From: Margaritifera margaritifera
Taxonomy: Eukaryota; Mollusca; Bivalvia; Unionida; Margaritiferidae
Assembly (NCBI GenBank): GCA_029931535.1
Contig: JAQPZY010001692.1
Span: 1,465,001-1,529,000, forward strand
Direction: 5' to 3'
Length of the DNA stretch: 64,000 bases
The translations under genes were made by a program, and so were the position numbers. This document shows positions 22,896 to 35,136 of the stretch, piece after piece. The notes under the pieces were generated by a model, which made no database searches, was not told the origin of the DNA, and worked only from the letters and a program-made list of their open reading frames with translations. Every line of letters begins with the position of its first letter. Position 1 is the first letter of the stretch.

Positions 22896-23001
22896 CATAA
22901 CAATGGCTCGGTACTGGACGAGATTATGAAGACCCCTTGGAGCATTAAAAGTCAGGATGAATGTGTCAAGAGTCTCCGTGAAAATGCTTTTTCAACAGGA
23001 G
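22896..23001 (+). CDS. Class B1 (secretin-family) GPCR, PDF-receptor-like: N-terminal ectodomain exon
   Basis: Internal coding exon. A polypyrimidine tract ending in tttcag sits directly upstream and a gtaagc donor follows at 23002. Only the frame starting at 22896 stays open: 35 codons plus one leftover G. It holds a single cysteine in the context QDECVKSLRENAF and an NGS glycosylation sequon. The leftover G joins the AT that opens the exon at 52850 to make an Asp codon, giving STG-DGIYCNATWD, the usual way the first ectodomain helix meets the second cysteine in class B1 receptors. The cysteine here would be C1 of the three disulfides (C1-C3). The same frame is open upstream to an ATG at 22836 with a weakly hydrophobic start, so a first exon with a signal peptide beginning there is an alternative. 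Extracellular ligand-binding role inferred from the family. Confidence 0.7.
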
Positions 23002-23681
23002 GTAAGCAGATATTTATCTCTATTTGTCAGACATTCCACAAGATTGATAAATCTCGATCAATTATATCCATTACTGTTTACAATTCTATGCCAGCATGCA
23101 GAACGTGGAGCTGCGTTCCTATATACGGCGGTCATATGACTTCTGCAGCTTTTTCCAACTTTAGAGCCCTTTTGTTATGATAAACAATGTTTTGAAGTCT
23201 TCATGTTCAAAGTAATCAAAAAGAATTATGCAGCTGACCAAAGGCATTTATATAAAAAATTTAGAAAATTCGTTTGATGAGAACATAAGAGAAATCACTG
23301 AAAGTTCAAGAAAGCTTGTCATTATTGTCTGGAGAAAGCCATTCTGTCTTGATGCGTGCAATGCACTTTAGAAGGTCTCTACGTTGCATAGCAGTGTATC
23401 AATTAACCAAAAAAGTCAAACTTTTTTGTAAGATCGGACTTTTTCTGTCCTATAAAATGGATCAGCATCATCAAATAAAGGTACGGTAGCCAACTGATGC
23501 TTTAAATTGTATCAACGTACCACTGAACCTGGAGGGAGATGAAGAAATTGTACACTTACACCCTTGAGTCATCCATGTTAAGGTCATTATTGTATCATTA
23601 GGCTTTTAAAACAGATGCTTTTGGACTTTTTTGCCACCTTTTTCTGAAACAAACAGACGCCACGCAAACACACACAGACAT

Positions 23682-23685
23682 TCAC

Positions 23686-23741
<56 letters not shown>

Positions 23742-23752
23742 GCACACACACA
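23682..23752. repeat. (CA)n microsatellite with a TA patch
   Basis: Long CA run, interrupted by tatatata and resumed. Confidence 0.97.
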
Positions 23753-24927
23753 AGCAGAAAAAGACCCTAACCCTCATGCATATTCTATGAGATAGGACCT
23801 TTCGTCACGACAAATAGCGGCGTGAAATCTTTGATTTAGATTTGTTTCAGAAAAGAAGGAAGACATGTGATGAATGTGTCAAATCATATTCTTAGATTTT
23901 AAACTTGATTCGTAAAGAAGAGAAATGGGCGTTTTAACTTGGCAACCCACTGTATCGGAGGGATTCGTGAGTCCCTTTCATGCATGACCTGAACGGTCCC
24001 TCTCACTGTTTTATTGACATAACCCCGTTTATGAGAGTGATTGGTGACAGTTTACTGAAAGAACTCCCGGTTGTCGGATAGTCACTCAGGCAGAAAGTAA
24101 TTTCTTAGACTTCCATGATGCAGACGATCACGAAACCCAGATTAAATTTCTAGTTTTAATGAAATGTCCTTGCCACCTGCAGCTTTTGATTCTGATTTAA
24201 GTCTGTTGATAAAGATGTCAATACGGTCATTCTAATTATGTTAGAATCAATAGTTTTTAATAGAATATAATTCCTATGGAAAAGGATGTCTGTTATCCGC
24301 TATTTCGAATGTCAATATTCCACAGCAGTGCTTTTAAACGGAATTATATCAGTTCCACATATACTGCTCAAGAGAAATTAAGACCCATTTATGAACAGTT
24401 ATGGCCTAAAATAGATTCTTTCGCATCTAGAATTTCAGTATTACAACAGAAACTAGTGTCATGATGCTAGTCTGGTCATTAGTGAAAACGAGAGTCTTGA
24501 AAATTTCAAGTTAATCTCGACATCTGACCACTGATGTTTGGTTAAACGACATCTATTGTATTTATTAGCCAAGATTTACGGCTTAAGGAGTATATTGGTT
24601 TACATTTCTCTGATCAGGATGCGATAACATTGAGGCACTAAAATGCAACGTATCTTCTGTGTAATACCTTACACAGATATTATGAAAAAAAAATGTTCAT
24701 GATCACTACTTGTTATGAAATGATTTTGACCATCACCACTTATTGTGAGAGTTTTTCTTTGGGCAGCATTTAGTATAAAAAGTTTGTCATTGCTGCTGGT
24801 GATAAAGGAATGTTCGTCTAGCAAGACTTCTTTGCGGCCTCCCTTGCGGAGGTGTCACTCCTTGCGATGTTGTTGGTTACATCGCTGGGGTGCGAGATGA
24901 GTACCGGGTTCGAACTACAAAGTAGGT

Positions 24928-25594
24928 TGCAAAAAGAGCAACTCTTAAGATGTAGAGAGACGTAACAACTTTTATTAAATTGACAGATTCCAAATAAAAA
25001 CTACATAGGAAGATATATATTCTAAATACAAAAATTAACGTATAGTAAATATATTGATACAAAGCTTGCCGACTTCATACATTCATCTAATTTCTGTATT
25101 TTTGAATTCTGATGTAAATTACTAAATATTGAATAAGCTCAAGGTGGCCAAAAAAATTTTAAATATAGTAAAACTCAATATTTCGAACTACGACCAAAAT
25201 AAATATCATGTATCATGTTTTTGAAACCCAACGATATCTTATTTCTTAATTAATTATCAAACGCAATGAAGTTGGCAGCAAATCGTTTTACAATACTTCA
25301 ATATTACAATTTCAATAAAAAAATTCACTCAATTACAATTCATATAAATTCCTACTAAAAATCTACACAATTATAAGGCATATAAATTCCTAATAAAACA
25401 TCTTCTCAATCCAAAAAAGAATATAAATTACAATTAAACAGTAAAGAATAAAAAAAACATAAGTTTCAAGAGAGAGAGAAAAATACCTTCCAGCACCTAA
25501 AAAGTCCTACAAAAAGTCTTTTAAAATATAATAAAACAATTTTCACTGACCTGCAAAAAGAGCAACTCTTAAGATGTAGAGAGACGTAACAACT
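24928..25594. repeat. Segment bounded by perfect 43-bp direct repeats
   Basis: tgcaaaaagagcaactctta, continuing through agatgtagagagacgtaacaact, occurs identically at 24928-24970 and 25552-25594, 624 bp apart. The interior is AT-rich with no ORF. It may be a small non-autonomous element with terminal direct repeats, or a recent segmental copy. A hairpin aaggcgc-gca-gcgcctt follows at 25601-25617. Confidence 0.6.
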
Positions 25595-26669
25595 ATTTTC
25601 TCAAGGCGCGCAGCGCCTTATATTCAGTTCTTGGTCAAGGAATGCGTTACCCATTCTATATAAAGTTATGAGTTTAGGGCTCCAGGTGTCAAGCCACGAG
25701 ATCTCACGAGACTCTTACACAACGCATTCCCTTCTCCAAAAATGGTTGCAGGTTAGCTACGCTCTCTACATGCAGGTTGTTGACTTGGCTAGGTGAACTT
25801 GTTGATTTATGTAAACGTGAAAGAATTCGCTAGCATCAGCATTTTTGCCTGTATAATTTTTTACCTGTGTGCTGTTAGAAAAATCTTTACTATTACCGTA
25901 AAATATAAATGCAGTACACTTTTGTAATGTAATGTATTAGAGGACTCAAGCACTCCACATTCTGTTTTATTAAGAATTATAAACATTTGAATTCTAAAAC
26001 AGAAATTAGTCTTTATGAGAATTCTTTACATCTATAAAATAATTATACTATTTTAAGCACAAATACATGATTTTTATACTGTGAATGTCTTTGATCAATT
26101 CAATTTTAAAATACGGCTTCTAATATAATTGAGTCTGACATGCAAGAGATATATGATTGAAAGTACATACTGTGTAATTAATTTATCTATATATTAGTTA
26201 ATCATTCATTTCTGTGGCCTTAATTGCAGAACAAAATTATATCAATGATCAATTCATTCGTTTTGTCAGCGTGAAGTCCAATACAGAACAATCTATACAA
26301 TTAGCATCAGGAAATTTAACACTAAATTTTAGACTATCAATTTTGTATATTCTCATGTGTTTGTCATCTGCTCCTCACACTGGTCATGACAAATTTATAG
26401 TTATTTGTAATCTCGCTCTCCTCCTCTGCACAAAAACTACTTTCTAGAACTGCTTCATTTAATATAATTATTTTGTGTCTGCAACCAAATTTGCCTAGAA
26501 CTATCCAACCATAAATAGATGACAAGTTTAAATGTCAAGTGGGTGAGTGTACCGTGTGCAGTGCAGATACTAACACTTGCCGTAAGAATTGGACAGATCA
26601 TTCTATGGTTTTCTTTCATTACATTTCCAGTTCTGTTAAGACAAAAAACGGCAATTTGCTTACAAGTCG

Positions 26670-26838
26670 GATCCAACTCCAAACTGCATAGACCCAGATC
26701 TGCCGTCGCATGCACCAGCAGATCTATGTCTATGCAGTTTGTAAGGATTAATCCGAAGAAAAAACAATATAGACCCTGACCCTGATCTTCTGGTGCATTT
26801 TGAGGCGGCAGATCAGGCTCTCATCGTCGCAAACTACG
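26670..26838. mobile_element. MITE-like fold-back element, copy 2
   Basis: Begins with tccaactccaaactgcatagacccagatct and has an internal inverted copy: 26681-26702 pairs with 26719-26740 at 20 of 22 positions. A second half with atagaccctgaccctgatct and gcggcagatcaggctc relates to the copy at 55080. No coding capacity. Confidence 0.6.
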
Positions 26839-27062
26839 GATGAAAAGATGTTACGCTCTTTTGTCACCCGTGGCTGCATGCGATAAGATTTCCATGTTTC
26901 TAATGAATATATGCTCAAATATATGCGCAAGCCTGAGTAACATTTTCTCGGAAAGTTGACCCAACATAATCTTTCATACTGATTGAATGAGCCAATAAAA
27001 TGTTCTCATCCAAAACACAGTCACTTATCGATTGATAGAAGTGCACTTTTGTCGATGTGTAA

Positions 27063-28790
27063 GATTGATTGATTGTGGCTTTACGGCGCACCAGCACTGT
27101 GAGGCTATTTAGCGCCATAGAAAAGGTTGCCTGATGAATTATTTACAGATGTTAAAAGGTTCATTATCGACAAGCGATAATGGAATCAAACAATTAAAAG
27201 CTAAAAGATGAAATGATGAGGGTAATATATGAAGATTCCCGATCAACGGGGAATGTAAATGGTGTGTCGATGAATACGAATAAAGGTTCATAGGATGAAC
27301 GATTGTACATATATTCTAAATGATAGCTCTAAAGTTAGATTTTAGAATTTATGTTTACTTCTTTCAAGTAATTTAAAATGCAAGACAAGTTGACTGCATC
27401 AAAAAGTTCTTTCATGTGTTGAACATTTTAGTAACTATCGCGTGAAGGTTGGAGATCGAAACAATCTATCATCAAATGTTTCACAGTGAAGGGTTCACTG
27501 CAAGAAACACACTCAGGTGGGTCGTCGACCTTTAGTATGTAGGAATGGGTTACATAAGTATGACCTATTCTAATTCTCGCAATGACTACCTCGTCTTTAA
27601 CAGATGGTTCTGTAGGAAGGAGCCCAGTCGCCAACGGTTGGTTTTATTATGCGTAGTTTGTTATTCACTCCATCATTCCATGATGCCTGCCACTTATTAA
27701 GTAAACATTTTTTGATACTTGATTCAAAATCAGATGGTTCTATGGATAGGGCCATTTTAGCAGCGCGATCAGCTTTTTCGTTACCTTTAAAACCGATATG
27801 GCTGGGTAGCCAACAGTACACTATATTGTGCGATGTACACAGCTCGGTATGTTTCATGAGAATGTTGGTCAAGTTGTGGATTTTCCAAATTCCTATTGTG
27901 AAGTGACTGAAGTACTGATAATGAATCCGAGAAGATGATGGATTTTAAAATATGTTTGTTTTCGATATATTTCAGGGCAAGGTCTATTTTTCTGATTTCG
28001 GCTGAAAAAATTGATGCACCGCCTGGCAAGCGAACTTTTATAGTGTGATTTCCACTAATGAAGGCTGCAGCAGCCTTTTCCTTATCCTTTGACCGATCAG
28101 TGTAAATTCTTGTGTAGTTGTTAAATTGAGTAAGGAGTTCTTGATAAGTGTTATGAATGATGGAAGGGTTTTTCTCCGATTTCTTGCCGTCGTGTAGTGT
28201 AAAAAGTACTGTTGGTTGTTTAAGTAGACAGGGAGGTTTTTCAGAAATGGACGTCTTCTGGATTTTTGAAAGATCAACTTTTGTATTGTCAAGGCTGGGT
28301 GATATTCTAATGTCAAATGTAGTTATGACATTTTGTTTGTTTTTGTATAATGTTGTGTATTTTCGTTGAAATACAGCCGAAAAAGCAGGGTTCAAAGGGT
28401 TCAATCTACGACGTGATATTGGTGACTCATTCGCTTCAGCCAAACGGCTTTCACATGGGGATGACCCAAATGTTCCCAGAGCGAGTCTTATTCTTTGGTG
28501 GTAAATTGGGTCAAGCATCTTTAAGCATGATTTTCTGGATGAAACATAAACAACACAACCATAGTATAGTTTAGATCGAATAAAAGTTCTATATAAATTG
28601 AGAATGACTTTTCTATCAGCACCCCAGTCAGTGTGCGCTACTACTTTAAGTAAATCCAGCGATTTCAAGCATTTAGCTTTCAAGTTCTGTATGTGTGGAA
28701 TCAAGGTTAGTTTTCTGACGAAGATAATACCTAAAAACTTGCTATAGGAAGTTCCGTGTTGGTGTAGTTTTCTTTATGTATACTCATTAC
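27063..28790 (-). mobile_element. 5'-truncated LINE with RNase H domain (I/Jockey-like)
   Basis: Minus strand. It enters at the RT thumb region (FLGIIFVRKLTLIPHIQNLK; LLKVVAHTDWGADRKVILNL; RTFIRSKLYYGCVVY). An RNase H domain follows: IYTDRSKD (usual TDGS, Gly changed to Arg), GASIFSAEI, KSIIFSDSLSVLQSL, then after a frameshift near 27830 WLPSHIGFKGNEKAD. All four acidic catalytic positions are present. A C-terminal C-x2-C segment with HLMIDC (about 27470-27530) closes the ORF. The 3' tail ends in an (AATC)n run at 27063-27075, typical of the I group. Inactive because of truncation and frameshifts. Confidence 0.85.
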
Positions 28791-29625
28791 AGAGGAAGAA
28801 CTCTTATCGCAAGCTGCCACGGGTGTAAAAAGAGCGCAACAGATTTTCGCCTGTGGCTTGCGACGATGCACTCAACTTCTACATGAGTATAGACGGTAGA
28901 TTGGTCCGATAAAAACAAAACGTGTCAAACCAGTTAAAATCCGCTTGATTATGTAAGAATAGCTGTTTCCTTTTGCCTACGCTTCTTGATTCCAAGTATC
29001 TAAAATGAAAACCACAGAGAAATAGACTGAAGTCGAGTTTAGAAATCATCAAACGGTTTTGTTTTAATGACAGTTAAAATCTCAAAAGATTACAGTAACC
29101 ATGGCAACTGTATTCTGCAATCTCTGACTTGATACAATCAAGAGCTTTTTCAATGATTCAGTTGATGTATCAAATCTAGAAATGTTATGTAATGCGTATA
29201 AACAAATCATCTGACATTAGACCTTGTTGACAAAAACTGTTACCTGCGATTCCGCAAACATCTGCTGAAATCAGTTTAAAAAATAGTTTCACGACCTGTT
29301 ATCCCACATTCTAAAGAAAATATTTCGAATGATAACTTTCAAATTAGTAAACGGGTAGTCTCAATGGAGATTTCTTCTGAGGTTTATGGATGTATACGAG
29401 TGATTGTATTGATAAATTTAAGAATTGCTACTTTCATTCTTATGCGATGCTTTTTTCTGCAACTATTATTCTATAATACCATTTTAATTTCAAGATTTCC
29501 GAAATTCTACCATGGATTAACCGCGAATATATCAGTCAAATACTATTCAGTAAAAATGGCACTATTATCAAGCAAACAAATTCTGTTTAACAAATAGCGC
29601 ATATTCAATACAAGATACTGGTGGC

Positions 29626-29628
<3 letters not shown>
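28791..29628. other. No recognisable feature
   Basis: AT-rich intronic DNA. A patch at 28806-28868 (cgcaagctgcca... cctgtggcttgcgacg) has weak inverted symmetry. Confidence 0.4.

Positions 29629-29693
<65 letters not shown>
29629..29693. repeat. (AT)n microsatellite
   Basis: About 32 uninterrupted AT units, a potential cruciform. Confidence 0.97.
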
Positions 29694-29695
<2 letters not shown>

Positions 29696-30231
29696 TACAA
29701 CTGACACACAACAGTGCAAAACTGGTGTGAAACCAGCCTAAGTACTATCTAAGTACTATATTTACAAAAACAATACGATCAAAAACATGAATAAAATAAA
29801 CAAAGTTTTACGGAGCTATTTGTTACCGATTCATCTTTAAAGGATAGTATCTGGTAGATTCCGAAAGCGCTTGAACTACTTTCACATTAATATTTGCACT
29901 CTTGTTTGTCGGATTCCGTTTGATATATACGATTTTTCCTACCCAACACGATGTTTATGATCCGTGTGTGTGTGTGTGCGTGTGCACTCAGTTGTGTTTG
30001 GTGAGAGAAATAGAGAGAGAGAAGAATCCTCAGTTTTCAATAAGTATTATAATGTATACATACCTGTATTAATACGAGATTATCTGAGATCATCATATAA
30101 TGGACAGATTACAAGAAAATAGTATGCATCCTCCGTGTCTTCTCTTTCCCACAAAATTCGCTTTTTCTTTTGTGTCGTTCCTTTCAACATATCTTTCAGT
30201 TTCGACGTGTAATGGTTGGGATGAAATTCTA

Positions 30232-30234
<3 letters not shown>

Positions 30235-30263
<29 letters not shown>
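30235..30263. repeat. Poly(T) run
   Basis: 29 consecutive T; could be the tail of a decayed retrocopy on the minus strand, but no body was recognised. Confidence 0.9.
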
Positions 30264-30266
<3 letters not shown>

Positions 30267-31400
30267 TTCTATGATTAATATTAATTATCGATCTATAAGG
30301 GCGATATTCAAAGTTATCTTTCAGATCTTTATAAAAGTATGACGAATTAGAGGCAATAACACAATTCCAGTCAGAATGAAATATAAATGACCGGGATTAG
30401 AATCGAGTGAAAATTTCATTGGGTTCTAAATTCGTAGATTTTATAAATCCACGAAAATAAAAAAAGAGTAAACCACAACTAAAATTTCTAGTATCTTTTA
30501 GTCGTTGTGTAAAAAGTTAATGAAAATGTTGAACTTCGCAACGAATTCGGATAATACGAAACATCACTAAATCTGCTTTTTTTAAGTAAACATCCAGTAT
30601 GTATGATTACGTTCTCCTTAATCCTATAAAGATGACTAATAAACTATCGGAAGAATACAACTTTGTATATTTATTAATCTGAAGCAATACTTAATTATAG
30701 TCATTATATCCATGCACCTATTAACATTTAGTAATAAAAAAATATTATTTGTAGATAGCTTGACTGATATCAACCATTTACAACGTTTTCTATGTACTTG
30801 TTCAATATTTTCAATGCAATCACCCCCAACCCATCCCCACCAAAAAACAAAAAAAAATAAAATAAAACAAACAAGAACCAACCATACTTCACAACCATGA
30901 CACGATTAGAGATACAAAATAATCTAATACATTATGTTCACCGAACAGTGTGTATTATTTGTAATTTATATCAAAATATAACAAAATAACAAATAGGAAT
31001 AAATCATTTTTCATCAATATTTTTTTCTGATATCTTGTCAAACAAAATATTAATAGCAAAAGCCAAACTCGTGACATGGCATTTTTCCGTGACTGTAATT
31101 CATAAATTTGTCAAGCTGACTAATGCGTGGTAAAATTGGAATTTGATTTGCTGTGTATATTAGATCTTCCAAGCAAGTGGACCCTAAACAAACGCGATTA
31201 GCTGACACATTTTTTTAATGGAAAAGATATTTTAGAAAAAGGAAGTATTTCTAGAGGATTAGTATTCAGCATTTGCAGATATGGTAATTTTCAGTGCATC
31301 CATCGAATACTATTACTCTAATTTTGATGTTACTTATTGAGTTCCAGTACGCTGTTCCAATGATGGTGCAAGGCGTAATGTAATATATTCATGCATAAAG
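30264..31400. other. No recognisable feature
   Basis: AT-rich; nothing supported. Confidence 0.4.
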
Positions 31401-31414
31401 CTATGCTGTATTAA

Positions 31415-31925
31415 ATGCAGCGGTTACACCAATGCAGCTGTTATAGCGATACAGATGATACAAAGATACTTATGTTGCAACGATACCGATGTTACAGAAA
31501 TACATCTGTTTCAAAGATACAGATGTTACACCAATACAGATATAGCAGCGATACAGATGTTACAATGATATCGACTATACACCAATACAGATGTTACAGC
31601 AATAGAGCTGTTACTGCGATGCAGATGTTACACCAATATAGATGTCACAAGAATACAGATGTTACACTAATACAGCTAATGAGATGTTACAGTAATACAG
31701 ATGTCACAACAATTAAGATGTTTCAGCAAAACAGTTATTACAACAAAACAGATGTTTCTGCTAAGGAGATTTTACAATACTTACATATGTTACAACAATA
31801 CAAATGTTTCAGCTATACTCTATGAAACATCGGCATAACCGAACCATCCGTTCGGTTATGCCGATGTTACAGAAATAGAAATGTTTCAACAATCTAGATC
31901 TAACAACAATATAGATGTTTCAATA
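31415..31925. repeat. Degenerate 17-bp minisatellite interrupted by a perfect hairpin
   Basis: About 25-28 imperfect units approximating gttacaacaatacagat. Because 17 is not a multiple of three, the array translates in rotating phase. Lack of stop codons in one frame gives a 136-residue artificial ORF rich in TDVT and Tyr-Cys motifs, which I do not regard as a gene. A 19-bp perfect inverted repeat (31826-31844 with 31850-31868, loop catcc) sits inside. Confidence 0.85.
31826..31868. repeat. Perfect 19-bp inverted repeat with 5-nt loop
   Basis: aacatcggcataaccgaac / catcc / gttcggttatgccgatgtt. It is more GC-rich than its surroundings and matches the minisatellite only at its edges. Confidence 0.97.
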
Positions 31926-32170
31926 CGGATGCAGACTAGCTCTGTTGTTTGTTATAGCCTTTTTGAGTCCAAACTATCGCATTACCAATGTTCAGATTTT
32001 AAGATCATTTTAAATATAGCAGGATCCATTTCATTATGGATTTCTCCCTAGTTGAGAGATTTTCAGTTTCTTTTTCTATATTTTTTGCGATTTCAGAGTG
32101 AAACTATTCTAGGGATATATGTATAACATTCAACGCCTTAACTAAGATAATATTTTCTTTAAACTGCATT

Positions 32171-32437
32171 TCATACAGTGGCGGCGCAAGGAGGGGGGAG
32201 GGAGCAATTTTCCCGGGGAGCGAGGCATAGAGGGGCGCCGTCGAGAGCCTTTTTTTGTTTTTGGCAGCTGTAGATGTCATTTTTCTCCAACTTACCTTTC
32301 AAGTTTCTCCTCTGTAGTTTGGGCTTTGATGATTTATGTTGTAAAGAAGAGATGTACAGCTTACATAAGTCACTCAGTTTCAGGATTATTTGACCATTTA
32401 TCATTTCTCTGTCGATCGCTTGGAAAACTTTGGTCAA
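32171..32437 (-). pseudogene. Weak mobile-element-like coding relic (minus strand)
   Basis: A minus frame reads ALTKVFQAIDREMINGQIIL, then a Lys/Arg-rich LQRRNLKGKLEKNDIYSCQK and ALDGAPLCLAPRENC. The basic stretch followed by a small hydrophobic, Cys-bearing end is reminiscent of N-terminal parts of hAT/zf-MYM-type transposon proteins, but I cannot name it. The plus-strand sequence gtggcggcgcaaggagggg at its edge is GC-rich against the local AT background. Low confidence. Confidence 0.25.
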
Positions 32438-33574
32438 AGCCTCACTACGTGCCTCGTCAGGCGCTTTCTGCTTGAACTTTCTTTCTCATCTTCACTCCTC
32501 TAGTAGTCTGGATCTTGAACATATTTCTTACGACATTGGGTGTGGAACTGTGCCTCTCAAGCAAACAAGTCATAACTTCTTATTCTGGTGAGAAGTTTCT
32601 CATCCTCTCTCCTCTCGGCTATTTCAAGGACTGATTTCCATTCATCATATTCAAACTTTACTCCTTTTGTCTGTTTCGTTTATTTCATCTTTCTTTGTTG
32701 CAAAAGATACAGTCAGGCTTGAAATGGATCTATCTGATTCATCAGAGGATTTACGTGAAGTTCAATGTGTACATATTGTAAGTTCTCACAAGACAGATCA
32801 TGGTTAAATCGGGACAGGTTCATTGTAAACCTCTGGTAACAATGCCGGTGGCATCAGTGTTCCTCTGTGTATTCATCAGGTTCACAAGTATTCCTACATC
32901 CCTTGCCCAGAACCTACAGGTTGAGTCAGCCTTTGTTAATATTTTTAACTTCCTCAGGCTTGTATCTGGATCTTTTTTGGGGATAAAACTGTGATTGATT
33001 CAGTTTTATCCTGCAAAGTGAACAACACATATATATCTCTTATTTTCTATAAAGCTGTCTTCTATGTTTGTCCTCTGTAATCCATGTTCTTCCTCTATTT
33101 CTTCATTCATTCATTGAAAATCAGATAATAATGACAGTCATGACATCTTATGTCGGTAAATGATGGATTAGTGTATTTACACTGCCGTTCCACAAGCTGT
33201 AGGGCAACAAACTACCAAAACCTGAACACTGCTACTAATACTAAACCTATTAAATAATAAATGCTAATTATATGCTGATTAATAACTGATTAATAAAGAT
33301 GCAGACATGCTATATAACCTGTCACAGATTCTTATAAAATATGATAATCATTATAAAATGATTGGCAATTTTCTTTCTTTTTCAAGAAACAAAAAGTTAG
33401 GGAGGATCAATTGAATACCATTACATCTATAAGAGAGACTTGCAAAATGGCTACAATTAATTCGAAAACATTGCAAACAAAATGCATCAAGGATGTGAAT
33501 TTGAAAACATTGATTTTGGGTAAAAACACCAATTCGCGTCTTAATCCCCATTTACATGTACTTGGTATTTGGAA
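32438..33574. other. No recognisable gene; one small hairpin
   Basis: Nothing coding supported. A perfect 11-bp inverted repeat (32981-32991 with 33001-33011, ggataaaactg/cagttttatcc) is present. Confidence 0.4.
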
Positions 33575-33738
33575 AACCTTCATGTGGTTCGAGTCTCGGC
33601 TCAGCCAACTTGGGCATGTGAGAAAGCTTGCCAGTAACTTTCCCGGGTTCTTCCTCCACCAAATATATTGGCCGCCATGTATAGCATATCATGTGCTTAA
33701 AAAATGGCGTTAAACCCACAAAACACAAACACTCAACA
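33575..33738 (+). mobile_element. tRNA-derived SINE (family 2), head-truncated copy
   Basis: Plus strand: ggttcgagtctcggctcagc (B box), tgtgagaaagcttgccag, caccaaatatattggccgccatgt, agcatatcatgtgctt and the tail ggcgttaaacccacaaaaca. It matches the minus-strand copy at 3450-3688 block by block, but lacks the A-box end. Confidence 0.75.
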
Positions 33739-34244
33739 AGAAAGAATTCCAATAGGGCTAATGTTTCCACATCCCACAAATGTCTCATTGTGTACCGTAA
33801 ATAGGCCGCTTGGGGTTCCCTTAAATATTCAGCCAGCAGAACTTGCGCATCCCAAAATGTGCAATGTTAAAATCTTTTATCTTGTTTTGTATATCCTAAA
33901 GCATAAAATAAATACCAGAGATCGGAAGGGGGGGGGGGGGAGTTGCACGGCATGCTTACCTTGCATACGGACTAATAGTGGATAGTGAAATAACGTTATA
34001 ATAATGATTTACTTAGCCCATTATGAGAAAATATGAAGAAAAGTACACACTTATTTATATTTTGTAGTACTTTCACACGCCGTCATTCCACACGGTGTAA
34101 AGTTACACTTGCAAATACAGATGTTGTACAGATAAATTCCCTTCAATATCGTTTACAGTGTTTGCTCTAATGACACGTTTTGTCATAAAAAAGATACAGA
34201 AAAATAACAGTACAAATTAGTTCTCAAAAGTAGTGCCGATATTT
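33739..34244. other. No recognisable feature
   Basis: AT-rich with a G homopolymer at 33931-33941. Confidence 0.4.
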
Positions 34245-34403
34245 CCAGAACGTTTGTCATCTTCCATCGATACGCGATGAAACCACCTCAAAATTGTAGG
34301 ATATGATAGAAAAGTGCATCTGATGCAGATGCACTTCTCTGTCATATCCTACAATTTTGAGGTGGTTTCATCGCGTATCGATGGAAGATGACAAACGTTC
34401 TGG
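34245..34403. repeat. 78-bp fold-back (inverted duplication of mariner 5' coding sequence)
   Basis: 34245-34322 and 34326-34403 are reverse complements with two mismatches in 78 and a 3-nt spacer. The right arm is in frame with the mariner transposase relic that follows; the left arm is the same piece inverted. Confidence 0.95.
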
Positions 34404-35108
34404 AAGACCGCTGTCATGTCGAAGTGGATGTTGCGAAGGAATAATTGATATAGATGCTCTGAACAACACTGGAAGACATTTCTATTATCACGGACATTAG
34501 TTCGTCAGCTGTTTTTAATATAATAAAGATGCATTTAAAACTCAAAAAGGTTTCTGCAAGATTGATCCCGAATTGTTGACGGCTGATCAAAATAGCCTCC
34601 GGTTGAAATTGCCAAACAGTTACTCGATAAATACGAAAAGGGTTGCAAGAGACTTTTGAATGAAATTGTCATAGGTGATAAAACATAGACTGACTTTTCT
34701 GAACCCGACCCAAGAGAAAATAATAAAGTTTGAATTGGAGGAATGAGCAGAAACTAAAATCGCTTGACATGAGAGTTGTATACGCATTATTTTTATTTTT
34801 CGCTGCAAAGAGTATCTGTGCCTGACTGCTAGAATTACTGGACATTTCTATATCTCCAAAGTCTTACCAAAAGTTCTGGAACACTACCGATCCTACTCCA
34901 TGACAACGTACCCGCGCATAAATCTGCCGTAGTGACAGACTTCATGAAGTCTAAGTGATTTTTAGTTAAATTCCTTGACCTAAAATTCGCTGACGACTTC
35001 AAAGCCGTCATGAGGTTGGAGGTGCAGTTTTCCAGTGTATGAACAGCAATAATATTCAGAGCCTTTAAAATACCCCTCGTATATAAAAGACGTCGACGTA
35101 AACAATCC
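34326..35108 (+). mobile_element. Decayed mariner (Tc1/mariner) transposase
   Basis: Plus strand. RWFHRVSMEDDKRSGRPLS (34363-34419) is the end of the N-terminal DNA-binding region with the GRP linker. A helix-turn-helix-like stretch and an ARLIPELLTADQ block (about 34556-34592) follow. In the catalytic part the second Asp block appears as LHDNVPAHKSAVVTDFMKSK (34895-34957), then FLDLKFADDF. The first catalytic GDET block near 34670-34690 is ruined, with several stops and frameshifts. Inverted terminal repeats were not found. The element lies inside intron 1 in sense orientation. Confidence 0.85.
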
Positions 35109-35136
35109 ATAATCCCAATGAGTTCCTAAGGAAACA

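Noticed and set aside
24860..24915. B-box-like gggttcgaac suggesting a tRNA or SINE
   Set aside because: No A box at proper spacing and no cloverleaf visible; kept only as a coincidence.
27649..28574. Plus-strand ORFs of 70-85 codons
   Set aside because: Antisense to the LINE RNase H region.
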